In this document: one piece after another, positions 7,854 through 16,239 of the stretch
How the letters are laid out: every line of letters begins with the position of its first letter
How positions within the stretch are numbered: the stretch's first letter is position 1
Source of the DNA: an uncultured Oscillospiraceae bacterium
GTDB lineage: Bacteria; Bacillota; Clostridia; Oscillospirales; Acutalibacteraceae
Length of the DNA stretch: 21,735 bases
Reading direction: 5' to 3'
NCBI GenBank assembly: GCA_900549775.1
Contig: URPR01000019.1
Coordinates: 1 to 21,735, forward strand
Notes under the pieces: model-generated
Seen by the model: only the letters and a program-made list of their open reading frames with translations
Databases searched by the model: none
What the model was told of the DNA's origin: nothing
Made by a program: the position numbers and the translations under genes

Positions 7854-8933
7854 TCACTCAAATGAACATACCAATTTAACTTTACCTATTTTTTGCCAAG
7901 TCTTGCAACCACCGTAACATTTTCCTTCTTTTCTTACCAAACAATATCTACATTTTTTACTTGGAAAACCGGCATACATTGCTCTGAAATCTTTAGGATA
8001 ACTGTTTAGCCATTCATCCCAAAATTCTTCACATGACTTTAATTTTAATTCCGAATAATCTTTGTATATATTCATTAATTTATGACCTACCCAATGTGAG
8101 CACCCCAAAACATCTCCACCAGGTTCAATAACAATAGTATTGCCCTTTATTAGTTCACAACCGTATCCAATCTGATGATTCTTTACTAAATTCTGAAAAA
8201 TATTTTCATCAAAATAACAAATAGGAATTTTATTTTTTTCACAGTTGAAAATAAACTTCAAACCGGTATCCTTTTGCATTAAAAACAATTTTTCAGTCAA
8301 CTTGGCAAGCTTCTCGGGTGTTTCACTAAAACGCGTGTACTGATTTACAGCTACATTTGGAATACCATAGTTAATGTAAATTTTCTGAAATCCCATATTT
8401 TTAAGCTTTTTTATATCTTCGATACACTCATCATAGTTGTCTATGCCGATGGTTATCATCGGATGGAATGGCCAAAAATTTTCAATTGTGTTATTTAAGG
8501 CTTTCATCAAATAGTCGTGGCTACCTTTAACATTTGTAATTTTTTCCTGTTTTTCCTTATTCATTGAAAAGATACTTATGCAGCCACCCATGACACCACA
8601 GCTTACAATCATATCGCCATAATTTTTATCTTGTAGACGAATTCCATTTGTAACAATCCAAGAAGTAATTCCTTTTTGGTAAGCATATTTTATTATGTCA
8701 ATCAGATAAGGATAAACAGTAGGTTCACCGCCTAGCCATGTGAATGTTTTTATTCCAATCATTTCGAAGAAGTTCACAGATTTTTTTGCTTCTTCCATGC
8801 TCATATATTTGCATTCTTTTTCTATTTCGCTTGAAGCATAACAGCATGTGCATCTTTGGTTGCATTTGTATGTTGGTACTAAAACTCCCTTTCCCATGCG
8901 AATACGTTTATTATCGTTAGTTCTTTCTTGCAT
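7854..8933 (-). CDS. Radical SAM protein with Cys-rich C-terminal extension
   Basis: 359 residues. TYKCNQRCTCCYAS carries the CxxxCxxC motif (Cys24, Cys28, Cys31) for the SAM-binding 4Fe-4S cluster, and FTWLGGEPT is the GGE motif that binds the SAM amino group. The C-terminal third has many Cys (GYGCELI, VLGCSHW, KKCRYCLVRKEGKCYGGC), as expected for SPASM/twitch auxiliary clusters. Only about 20 residues precede the cluster motif, so no peptide-binding (RRE) domain is attached. Its ATG directly follows the stop of the Gfo/Idh/MocA gene with no gap. The reaction is unknown; SPASM enzymes oxidise alcohols of cyclitols, epimerise sugars, or modify peptides. Last gene before the non-coding gap. 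Confidence 0.85.
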   Translation of the reverse strand: MQERTNDNKRIRMGKGVLVPTYKCNQRCTCCYASSEIEKECKYMSMEEAKKSVNFFEMIGIKTFTWLGGEPTVYPYLIDIIKYAYQKGITSWIVTNGIRLQDKNYGDMIVSCGVMGGCISIFSMNKEKQEKITNVKGSHDYLMKALNNTIENFWPFHPMITIGIDNYDECIEDIKKLKNMGFQKIYINYGIPNVAVNQYTRFSETPEKLAKLTEKLFLMQKDTGLKFIFNCEKNKIPICYFDENIFQNLVKNHQIGYGCELIKGNTIVIEPGGDVLGCSHWVGHKLMNIYKDYSELKLKSCEEFWDEWLNSYPKDFRAMYAGFPSKKCRYCLVRKEGKCYGGCKTWQKIGKVKLVCSFE

Positions 8934-9953
8934 TTAAACGTTCACCCATATATCTGATTTTAATGATTCATAAGCTTTAAAAGTAAGCTCTGTAAGCAAT
9001 GCAGCATATTTTTTGTCTGAATCTTTGTTTTTCTCATAGTTAGCGATGTAATCTTTCATAGCGAGTCCAAAAGAGTCTACAAACCAGTTTGACTTCAAAT
9101 TTTCCCCTGGGAGTACTTGTCCGGGTCTTGGATAATGCCATATATCAATTGAATTTTTACCCAATTTGGAAGCCATAACACATTCGCTGTTTGCTTTAAT
9201 TGCACCGTTGTCAAGTGTAATTAAGATATCTTCATACGGGTGTCCACTGGAAAATTCGTACTCGCTCATAGACCAGTTTTCAATTATTTGTACGATTAAA
9301 CCATTTTTATATTCAAGCATTACACTTATCCAGTTGTGTTTTTTTATGTTTTGCGCAGGATTGTATCCTCCTCTAGCAGTAAGTTTTTTAGGGGTACCAA
9401 ACCAAAACAGGCATAAATCCAAATGATGAATAAGCATTTCAAATACTATGTAACCGTCAATATTTAAGTCCCATTTGTTAGGTTCTCTATCCCACCAATC
9501 ATTGTTGGTAATAGTACAAAGCAGAGGGTTTCCATATTTTTTTGAATCTAAAAGTGTTTTAATTTTACGCCAGCTGTCAACATATCTTCCTGTCATATTT
9601 AATTTGAAGCTATCACTTCTATCTATTGCTAATTTAACGATACCTAACTCTTTGGGGTCTGTTATCAGAGGTTTTTGCATTACGATATGTTTCTTGTAAG
9701 GAATCAATTTTTCTATTAATTCCAAATGAGTTTGAGGAGGAGTGGCAATATCTACGATATCTATGTCAACCTCATTCATCATGGTGTCTACGTCTTGATA
9801 GAGTTTTTTGATTTGGAATTCTTTCCCCACCTCTTCTAATAAATTCTTGTTTATGTCACAAAGTGCCACTACCTCTATGTCATTTGATTTGTAAGATGGT
9901 AAATGAGCATACCTTGCAACTCCGCCTACACCAATAATAGCAATTTTTTTCAT
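8934..9953 (-). CDS. Gfo/Idh/MocA-family NAD(P)-dependent oxidoreductase
   Basis: 339 residues. MKKIAIIGVGGVARYAHLPS is the N-terminal Rossmann dinucleotide loop (GxGGxA), VDIVDIATPPQTH the second strand, and HIVMQKPL the conserved K-P that contacts substrate and nicotinamide (usually E-K-P). IHHLDLCLFWFG includes the H-x-x-D active-site pair of the C-terminal domain. Such enzymes oxidise or reduce sugar and cyclitol hydroxyls. AAAGGAATG lies in front of the ATG. It is wedged between two radical SAM genes with 45 and 0 base gaps, suggesting that its keto or hydroxy product is made or used by them. It has the usual length and no damage. Confidence 0.88.
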   Translation of the reverse strand: MKKIAIIGVGGVARYAHLPSYKSNDIEVVALCDINKNLLEEVGKEFQIKKLYQDVDTMMNEVDIDIVDIATPPQTHLELIEKLIPYKKHIVMQKPLITDPKELGIVKLAIDRSDSFKLNMTGRYVDSWRKIKTLLDSKKYGNPLLCTITNNDWWDREPNKWDLNIDGYIVFEMLIHHLDLCLFWFGTPKKLTARGGYNPAQNIKKHNWISVMLEYKNGLIVQIIENWSMSEYEFSSGHPYEDILITLDNGAIKANSECVMASKLGKNSIDIWHYPRPGQVLPGENLKSNWFVDSFGLAMKDYIANYEKNKDSDKKYAALLTELTFKAYESLKSDIWVNV

Positions 9954-9998
9954 TAAAAATCATTCCTTTGTATTTTGTTTAAAAATTAAGTTTCCAGA

Positions 9999-11069
9999 TT
10001 AGACAAATTCTTTATGTGCATTAAAATTCTTAATAAAATTAGTTATGCGATTTATTTCATCTCCTTTGCACAGTGGTGGGCATTTATGTATATTGATTTT
10101 GGATAAAATTTCATCAATTTTATTTGATTGCCAAATGCTATAAAAGGAGTTTTCTTTAATATTACCTAGTGAAAATCTCTTTTTGCCTTTGTACGCGCAG
10201 CAAAGATCAACATAACCGTCAGCTCCCACCGAGGCCAATACTTTACAAGCCCAGCAGACATTATATCTTTTTTTGTAGTCTTTTATGTTATTGAATTTGT
10301 AATCCAAGATTCTTACACTAAAATTTTTGTCTTCCAAGGCTTTAATATTTCTTAAGGACTTCGTAGATTTGTCCCATATTTTCTCTGGATAAAAATTACA
10401 CTTGTCGAAGCCGTAATCTACGACAGGTTTATACTGAATATAATCAACACCTATATTCTTTGCGAGATAGGCTACTTTTTCTATCTCGTGATAATTTTTT
10501 TCGCTGATTAAAAAAGAAATGCCAACAGTAACGTTCGATTTTAGTTTTTGCTTTTGCTCTACAAGATCTTTTATATTGTTAATTACTTTGTTCCACTTTT
10601 CGCCCTTTATGCCGTGACATTGCTCATACGTTCCTGGTGATGCTGCATCAAGGCTTATGCGTATGTATGTGAAATTGTTGCATATTATATCGATAATATC
10701 ATTTTCTAAAAGGAGACAGTTTGTATTTAAACCTTGCTTAATGCCGTAACTTGCGGCTTGAAGTGCAAATCTATTAAAACTCTTATGTATGGTAGGTTCA
10801 CCTCCTCCTGTCCATGTAATCGACTTGATTTTTAGTTTATTTGCGTCTCTTAGCAAATTTTCTACTTCATTATCACCCAATGAACATGAATTCGAGTGCA
10901 AATAATCGTAAGTACACCAAATACATCTTTGGTTACAAATGTTGGTTAAATTAATTTCTAAGTTAATTGGTGAGGTAGGCTCATTTTTTATCAATTTAAT
11001 TATTGTTTCTGGGTACGTTAAAATTTTGTAGTTAAAAAATATATCATCATAATGCTTTTCGATATTCAT
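9999..11069 (-). CDS. Radical SAM/SPASM-domain protein
   Basis: 356 residues. CNQRCIWC (Cys45, Cys49, Cys52) gives the CxxxCxxC cluster motif and TWTGGGEPT the GGE motif. The C-terminus shows CWAC (272, 275), VDLCC (290-291), LGNIKENSFYSIW, and HKCPPLC (330, 334), a SPASM-like layout for auxiliary 4Fe-4S clusters. The DGYVDLCC...GNI...IW order is the standard SPASM signature. Reaction unknown. It is not a close copy of the other radical SAM protein in this operon; only the cluster motifs are shared. It follows the glycosyltransferase by 8 bases, with AAAGGTAA as ribosome binding site. A 4Fe-4S double-cluster enzyme implies an anaerobic host. Confidence 0.87.
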   Translation of the reverse strand: MNIEKHYDDIFFNYKILTYPETIIKLIKNEPTSPINLEINLTNICNQRCIWCTYDYLHSNSCSLGDNEVENLLRDANKLKIKSITWTGGGEPTIHKSFNRFALQAASYGIKQGLNTNCLLLENDIIDIICNNFTYIRISLDAASPGTYEQCHGIKGEKWNKVINNIKDLVEQKQKLKSNVTVGISFLISEKNYHEIEKVAYLAKNIGVDYIQYKPVVDYGFDKCNFYPEKIWDKSTKSLRNIKALEDKNFSVRILDYKFNNIKDYKKRYNVCWACKVLASVGADGYVDLCCAYKGKKRFSLGNIKENSFYSIWQSNKIDEILSKINIHKCPPLCKGDEINRITNFIKNFNAHKEFV

Positions 11070-11077
11070 TCTTATTG

Positions 11078-12577
11078 TTACCTTTCTGTTTTATAACTGT
11101 AATTTTTCCCGAAGGAAAAATATGCTATGAAAGGTCCTATTCCTCTCAAGATGAAATTAATTATGCTTACACCCAAACTTCCTAGGAGCATTTTGATTTT
11201 AGGTTTATAATACATATTAATCTTTCTTAATTCAATGTCTAAAACTATATTGCCAATTATTACGTACATTAAAAATCCAGTCATCGTGGCAAAAAAAGGT
11301 AAAAAATTGCCTTCATAAAAATATATCCATAAAGATAAAATAGCAGATAAAGTAAAGAGCATACTTCTGCAGGCCCAGAAAAAATTTCTCATACCACCTT
11401 GTAATCTAAACCAAAATTTTTGAATTTTACTTAAACTAATATTATATTTCTTACAATAGCAATTTATATCATCCATATATCTTTTCGAACCACCGAACCA
11501 AAAGCGATACTGATTAATCGAGGAAACTGATTTTTTTGCAATTTCGCAGTTGTCTGGTACCGGTAGCGGCATTACTTCAAGACCCAAAACAGACATAAGG
11601 TACCCTAAAGATAAATCATCGTTCGGATTTTGCTCAGGAAAAGATTTTATGTAGTCAATGGTTTTTGAATGCACGAAACAGCCATGACCAATGCAATAAA
11701 TCAGAGGTCTTATTTTATTTCCGATAACTTTTTTTGAATATCTCTTGTAAATAGTATATTCAAAGCCTAATGCCCAACGTGTTTGTGAGAAAGCGTCCGC
11801 AAAAGCGAGTAACCCTTCCAAACCTTTTAGTTTCTCATACCCCACAAAGTAGCTGGGTACTTGCTGAATGAGTGGGGGAATATCTATATTTGCTCTTTTA
11901 TTCACGATGTTGCAAATAGCTTTGAAAACGCTACTGTCAGGTCTGGAATCTATGTCATAAATTCCAACGTAATAATTATCTTCATCAAGACTTTTCAAAT
12001 AATTATTGTATGTATAATTTATCTGACCTACTTTACCTCTTGCGTCAAGGTTGGCAGTCAAGTGTTTAATACGTTTTCTGTCGAGATTATTTATTACTTT
12101 GTCGACAATATCAGATGTTATTGCATTTTTATACTTACTGAAATACTTGTATTTTTCCTCTTTCGAAAGTATCTCCCAATTTCTCTCCAAGTAATCGTAT
12201 TTTTTACGGTTCAAAACGAGCTTGATTTTTTCATCAAATTTAAATTTCTTATTAGATTCGATGCAGTCAATAATAAATTTTTCTATTGGAGCATATTCTG
12301 CTTTTTCCCTCTGGGCGGTTACTACAATGATCTCCATATTGAACATTTCAGTATACTTGTAAAAGAACCTTATTGAATTTTCTATAACACCTTGTTCTCT
12401 TAAAACAGGTAAAATAATCTTAAAACCAATATTTGAGTATGATTTTTTTTCTGAATTGATGTGCTCCAAACAATCTTTTATTTCCTTTACGGCAACTATA
12501 CTGTTTATGATTGACAAGATACCACAGAATATAAAATAAGCTGAGCAAACCCCAATAAATATTTTTATAAAAAACAT
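11078..12577 (-). CDS. Membrane glycosyltransferase, GT2 type (chitin/cellulose synthase-like)
   Basis: 499 residues. A transmembrane segment at about 4-28 is followed by a cytoplasmic GT-A domain. IILPVLREQGVIENSI opens it, VGIYDIDSRPD is the D-x-D nucleotide-sugar/metal motif, NDDLSLGYLM corresponds to the E/DD acceptor-acid motif, and QYRFWFGGSKRY matches the QxxRW motif of processive family 2 enzymes. At least three hydrophobic helices fill the C-terminus (LFTLSAILSLWIYFY and following). It should transfer or polymerise sugar at the inner face of the membrane and may help export it. A large insertion between the first strand and DxD (about residues 90-200) is unusual. AGGTGG precedes the ATG. 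No flippase is nearby. Confidence 0.8.
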   Translation of the reverse strand: MFFIKIFIGVCSAYFIFCGILSIINSIVAVKEIKDCLEHINSEKKSYSNIGFKIILPVLREQGVIENSIRFFYKYTEMFNMEIIVVTAQREKAEYAPIEKFIIDCIESNKKFKFDEKIKLVLNRKKYDYLERNWEILSKEEKYKYFSKYKNAITSDIVDKVINNLDRKRIKHLTANLDARGKVGQINYTYNNYLKSLDEDNYYVGIYDIDSRPDSSVFKAICNIVNKRANIDIPPLIQQVPSYFVGYEKLKGLEGLLAFADAFSQTRWALGFEYTIYKRYSKKVIGNKIRPLIYCIGHGCFVHSKTIDYIKSFPEQNPNDDLSLGYLMSVLGLEVMPLPVPDNCEIAKKSVSSINQYRFWFGGSKRYMDDINCYCKKYNISLSKIQKFWFRLQGGMRNFFWACRSMLFTLSAILSLWIYFYEGNFLPFFATMTGFLMYVIIGNIVLDIELRKINMYYKPKIKMLLGSLGVSIINFILRGIGPFIAYFSFGKNYSYKTER

Positions 12578-12608
12578 AAAAACTTACCACCTAAACTGAT
12601 TTTTTTCC

Positions 12609-13571
12609 TTAAGATGCAAAAGTTGAAATATATTCATCTAGAATTCTGTAAAGATTTATATATTGAGAACTGTAAGCAATTGCGAATGCTCTTTGCACAA
12701 GTACATTCCAAACTACCTTGTCCACACTGACATCAATATTTTCCTTTTTTACTCCTTCAGATATTTGCTTCCTGACTTCTTCTATAAGCATGTATGCAGC
12801 TATAAAAGTAGCCGTACGTCCCGCACCACCTCTGCAAGAGACAGCTATAATTTTTCCTTCGTCTTGAGATTTCGAAATTTTGTTTATAAGTTTACATATA
12901 ATTTGGGGGTCTGACTCTTTTTTGTGTGGCCACATATATTTAAAAAAATTCACGTTACTTTTACCAAAACGCAAACAATCTTCACTTTCAGTTTTTCTGT
13001 CCTCCCAGTAAGGGTAGTAATCCTCGCTGTATTCGTCAGGTGGATTTAACTTGATAAAGTGAGAAATATTGTATTTATCAACCAATTCAAAAAAACTTTT
13101 TATATTTTTGGAAGATGGAGCTTCAATAGCTAAAAAACAATTTCTTTCCGAAAAAACCAAACTAGCGTTGTAAGTATCGTGTGCTAAGTTGTATTCAAAC
13201 GCACATGGGAAATTTATTCTCGAATTAAATTTAGTTTTCCAGTTGTCAGGTACTTTGAACTCATCTTTATAAATTCCGAATACACCAGGTTTATTGATAT
13301 CTTCAGGGTTTTTAAAGTATACTTTCCATTTTTCTTTGCTTAAATCTTCATATCTTTTTTTTAGTACTTCGTCATCGCATTTGTAAGTGTACTTACTGAA
13401 CTTTATACCTAATTTTTCTATCATACGCATTTTCTCATTTTTCTTTGATATGATATTGCTAAAAGTTGGATCTTTAGAAAAATCATATATTGCAAACACA
13501 CCACTTATATTGCTTATCGCAAAAAGCAAAGAAAAAAGAAGAATTTTGACTTTTATACTATTTATTGTCAT
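12609..13571 (-). CDS. Secreted classical-type protein tyrosine phosphatase (PTP C)
   Basis: 320 residues from ATG 13571, chosen because AGAGGATC precedes it; a TTG 24 bases upstream has none. Residues 6-27 (KVKILLFSLLFAISNISGVFA) form a signal peptide with a basic start and V-F-A cleavage site. The rest follows the eukaryotic-type PTP order: TYNASLVF (132-140, cf. INANYI), LAIEAPSSKNIKSFFELV (147-164, cf. TQGPLxxTxxDFW), YWED (188-191), YMWPH (212-216), VSCRGGAGRTATF with nucleophile Cys246 and Arg252, and SSQY Q-loop with Gln303. At the WPD general-acid position it reads WPH, and the His before the nucleophile is Ser. Paralogue of the 14336-15205 product. Substrate unknown; tyrosine-phosphoprotein or inositol phosphate are options. 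Confidence 0.78.
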   Translation of the reverse strand: MTINSIKVKILLFSLLFAISNISGVFAIYDFSKDPTFSNIISKKNEKMRMIEKLGIKFSKYTYKCDDEVLKKRYEDLSKEKWKVYFKNPEDINKPGVFGIYKDEFKVPDNWKTKFNSRINFPCAFEYNLAHDTYNASLVFSERNCFLAIEAPSSKNIKSFFELVDKYNISHFIKLNPPDEYSEDYYPYWEDRKTESEDCLRFGKSNVNFFKYMWPHKKESDPQIICKLINKISKSQDEGKIIAVSCRGGAGRTATFIAAYMLIEEVRKQISEGVKKENIDVSVDKVVWNVLVQRAFAIAYSSQYINLYRILDEYISTFAS

Positions 13572-13603
13572 GTAATAGATCCTCTTTCGATTCAAATTGA
13601 ATT

Positions 13604-14287
13604 TTATATCAGAAATAAATTTCTTATTTTATCTATCCACATTTTCTCAACTCTACAATAGGATAATAAATATTTCTCTATAGAACCATATTTTTCTATT
13701 ATGTAATCAAGTACTTGCGACATGTCTGCGGAATCTTTTCTGAAAAGTTCGGGCCTTGAAACATGTTTAGTCATCAAGTCATGTATGCTAGCATAATTCT
13801 CTATTACTTTTTGCTTATCCACACCAAACAATATTAATAAAACAACGCAGATGAGTCCAGCCCTACTTCTACCGTTATTGCAATGGAATAAAAATGCTTC
13901 GCCGTTATAATCTTCACTATTAATGGCATTATATATTGTGTTAAAAGTACATCTAACCGTACCAGGATTAAGGTCAAAATAACTTTTTGCTATATCTGTT
14001 CTCGAAAATTTCTTTGCAAAATAGTCTTGAATTATTATAGGAGTTAACACCATTTGAAAATTCCAGTAAACGAAATAATCTGAGTTTAAAATTTTATCAG
14101 GATATAAAGTTACATAATCTCCCGGTCTAAAATCTATTATGTGCTTAATACTCAGTTTTTTTAAAAGCATAATATCTTCATTGTCTATTTTATCGAGGGC
14201 CTTTGACCTATAAAATAGTCCTTTTTTCGTAATTTTACCACTTTTCGTAACATATCCTCCAAAATCAAACAATAAATCTTTAATCAC
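13604..14287 (-). CDS. IphP-type tyrosine/dual-specificity phosphatase (PTP B)
   Basis: 227 residues from GTG 14287 with AAGAAGGT upstream. LFYRSKALDKIDNEDIMLL and IKHIIDFRPGDY match the start of the bacterial Tyr_phosphatase3 (IphP) family (YRSG..L...D...L..L.I..VIDLR). FLFHCNNGRSRAG holds the CX5R phosphate loop, with nucleophile Cys136 and Arg142. The usual loop is HCxAGKDRTG, so the D and T after the loop are S and A here. Cytoplasmic by lack of any signal peptide. It lies between two related classical-type phosphatases with 48 and 32 base gaps and is unrelated to them outside the CX5R loop. Substrate unknown. Confidence 0.78.
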   Translation of the reverse strand: MIKDLLFDFGGYVTKSGKITKKGLFYRSKALDKIDNEDIMLLKKLSIKHIIDFRPGDYVTLYPDKILNSDYFVYWNFQMVLTPIIIQDYFAKKFSRTDIAKSYFDLNPGTVRCTFNTIYNAINSEDYNGEAFLFHCNNGRSRAGLICVVLLILFGVDKQKVIENYASIHDLMTKHVSRPELFRKDSADMSQVLDYIIEKYGSIEKYLLSYCRVEKMWIDKIRNLFLI

Positions 14288-14335
14288 GATTTTTAAAAAC
14301 CTTCTTTTTATTGAGTAATCTAAAAATAGTCAATT

Positions 14336-15205
14336 TTACTTCTCTAAATGCCTAGAAACATATGTATCGATTATTCTATATAAGTTGTTATATTGAGTGC
14401 CAAAAGCAATAGCGTACGGTCTTTGAATCAATATTTCCCATAAAATTCTGTCTATACTTATGTTGACGTTGCTTATGTCTATTCCTTGTGAGTTTTGGTT
14501 CTTAATTTCTTTTATGAGTGTATATGCAGCTATGAAAGTAGCTGTACGTCCAGCGCCACCTCTGCATGAAACAGCTATTATTTTGCCATTACTACCTTTA
14601 TAAACATCTTCCACCATATCGCATATAATTTCTGGATTACCAGCTTCTCTGTTTTTCCAAATGTATGATAAAAGCTTGACATTACCTTTTGAAAATTTAA
14701 GTACGTCTTTTTCACCTGTATTTCTGTCTTCCCAAAAGTGATAGTAATCTTCTGAGTATTCATTTGGAGCGTTTAATTTCACAAAATGTGAAATATCATA
14801 TTTGTCCACGAGTTCAAAGAAACTTTTTATATTTTTAGAAGAGGGGGCTTCTATTGCTAAAAATTTGTTATCATCTAAAAAAATAAGGCTTGCATTATAT
14901 GTTTTGTGTGCCAAATTATATTCAAAAGTGCACGGAAAATCCAGGCGCGTCTGAAGTTTAGTTTTCCAATTTTCAGGAATTTTAAATTCTTTTTTGTAAA
15001 CACCAAGTATATCAGGGTTACCTCTGTCTTCTGGATTAGAAAAATACATTTCCCACTTTTTTTGACATATCTTTTCATATCTTTCGTTTATTATTGAATC
15101 TTCGCATTTATATGTATACTTTTCAAATTTAACATTTAATTTTTTGAGCATATCCATTTTTTCATTTTTTTCGCCTATTATTTTATTAAATAAATATTCC
15201 ACCAT
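14336..15205 (-). CDS. Cytoplasmic classical-type protein tyrosine phosphatase (PTP A)
   Basis: 289 residues with AGAGGT before the ATG. It is a close paralogue of the secreted phosphatase at 12609-13571: EAPSSKNIKSFFELVDKY and VSCRGGAGRTATFIAAY are identical in both. It starts directly at the region that follows the other's signal peptide (NKIIGEKNEKM against NIISKKNEKM), so it has no export signal. Landmarks: TYNASLIF (102-109), FWED (157-160), YIWKN (181-185) at the WPD position, nucleophile Cys214, Arg220, and TQY Q-loop with Gln271. The general-acid Asp is missing here too (Asn at that place), so catalysis may be slow or use another acid. Third gene of the operon after the HAD gene and small ORF. 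Confidence 0.78.
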   Translation of the reverse strand: MVEYLFNKIIGEKNEKMDMLKKLNVKFEKYTYKCEDSIINERYEKICQKKWEMYFSNPEDRGNPDILGVYKKEFKIPENWKTKLQTRLDFPCTFEYNLAHKTYNASLIFLDDNKFLAIEAPSSKNIKSFFELVDKYDISHFVKLNAPNEYSEDYYHFWEDRNTGEKDVLKFSKGNVKLLSYIWKNREAGNPEIICDMVEDVYKGSNGKIIAVSCRGGAGRTATFIAAYTLIKEIKNQNSQGIDISNVNISIDRILWEILIQRPYAIAFGTQYNNLYRIIDTYVSRHLEK

Positions 15206-15236
15206 AAAGACCTCTGTTTACATATTGAAACTCTTT

Positions 15237-15353
15237 CTATGTTCGAATCAAATAGTCCCGTTTATCGACATAGTAAATTAAGTTAAAAGGATGATTGTGA
15301 CCATCTTCCCAAATTTTTTCGGATTTCGCTTTTAGTTTTCTTAAAAATGACAT
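15237..15353 (-). CDS. Small ORF, 38 codons, unknown function
   Basis: GGAGGAAAG sits 5 bases before the ATG at 15353, a near-perfect ribosome binding site, and the frame runs to TAG at 15237-15239. The peptide starts MSFLRKLKAK, is basic at first, has WEDGHNHPF in the middle and ends YYVDKRDYLIRT. No hydrophobic segment or Cys. It sits 24 bases after the HAD gene and 31 before PTP A, as expected for an operon member. I do not recognise it. It could be a genuine small protein, a peptide substrate for the radical SAM enzymes downstream, or the surviving 5' end of a lost gene. Confidence 0.5.
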   Translation of the reverse strand: MSFLRKLKAKSEKIWEDGHNHPFNLIYYVDKRDYLIRT

Positions 15354-15377
15354 AATACTTTCCTCCAACTTTTTAAT

Positions 15378-16019
15378 TTATTTTGGTAATGGTGCAAATT
15401 TGAAATTAGAAAAGTTACCATCTGATATTTGCTTTATCTGTTCCCACTGAGAATTAGATGCTTTATCATACACACCATAAACAGTCATTCCAATGCTTTT
15501 TGCACTTTTTATCGCTTCTAAAGTATCTTCAAATACAACACACTCGTGAGTAGATACGCCAAGTTTTTTTGCAGTAAAAAGAAAAATTTCAGGATTTACT
15601 TTCCCATGTTTTACCTCATTTGTGGAGCAGTGTACTTGAAACATTTCGTAAATTCCATGATTACGAAGTGCCGGTATGAAAAGTTCATTGGGTAAACCGG
15701 TTGCTACAGCTAATTTTGCTTTACTTTTATATAAAGAAAGTAAATATTCTTTTGCAAATGGTTTCATCAGAATTTTATTCTCATAAGCATATTTCGCCAT
15801 AGCGTTCCATTCTTTTGTCACATCTTCTATACTATCAGGTAAATTAAACCGTTTTACGGTGTAGCTAGCAATTTCAACCAAACTCATTGATAGAATTATA
15901 TCCATGTAGTCAGTTGGAACGTCAATTCCACGCTTTTTTAAAAACTTTACATCTATATCTTTCCATACATCCATTGAATCAAATAGAGTTCCATCAAGAT
16001 CAAAAATATACGCTTTCAT
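15378..16019 (-). CDS. HAD-superfamily hydrolase, beta-phosphoglucomutase-like
   Basis: 213 residues, usual for subfamily IA HAD phosphatases. MKAYIFDLDGTLFDSMDVW holds motif I (nucleophile Asp7 and Asp9 in DLDGT). An alpha-helical cap follows (about 15-85). LAVATG is motif II, HGKVNPEIF gives the motif III Lys, and CVVFEDTLEAIKSA motif IV. It should hydrolyse a small sugar phosphate; the substrate cannot be read from the sequence. AAAAGGTGATAATAA precedes the ATG, and it is the first gene of the long minus-strand operon. A broken relative lies at 17951-18554 on the other strand but is not a close copy. Confidence 0.85.
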   Translation of the reverse strand: MKAYIFDLDGTLFDSMDVWKDIDVKFLKKRGIDVPTDYMDIILSMSLVEIASYTVKRFNLPDSIEDVTKEWNAMAKYAYENKILMKPFAKEYLLSLYKSKAKLAVATGLPNELFIPALRNHGIYEMFQVHCSTNEVKHGKVNPEIFLFTAKKLGVSTHECVVFEDTLEAIKSAKSIGMTVYGVYDKASNSQWEQIKQISDGNFSNFKFAPLPK

Positions 16020-16239
16020 TTATTATCACCTTTTTAGAACAATAGTTTTCATTTTTTGTGCCTTAATAGAAAAGTAATAGCTATTCAATTAATTTTCGTT
16101 TTTTTAGCAATATAGTGTTTTTATTTGTACCACAAATTACAACTAATGCTTTTTCTCATATTTGCTTTAATTCTTCTATATATTGACATTATTTTTTGTT
16201 TTAGTTGCAAACGTTGCTCCAACAGCATAGTAATTTTAT

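Noticed and set aside
7854..11069. Classic RiPP cluster
   Set aside because: No RRE domain is attached to either radical SAM enzyme, no leader-like precursor or protease lies next to them, and sugar-type neighbours dominate; only the small ORF keeps the idea alive.
11861..12376. 171-codon plus-strand open frame
   Set aside because: It is antisense to the glycosyltransferase, has no ribosome binding site and its translation resembles no protein I know; a shadow frame.
13572..13595. TTG start for the secreted phosphatase
   Set aside because: No ribosome binding site; ATG 13571 has one and gives a proper signal peptide.
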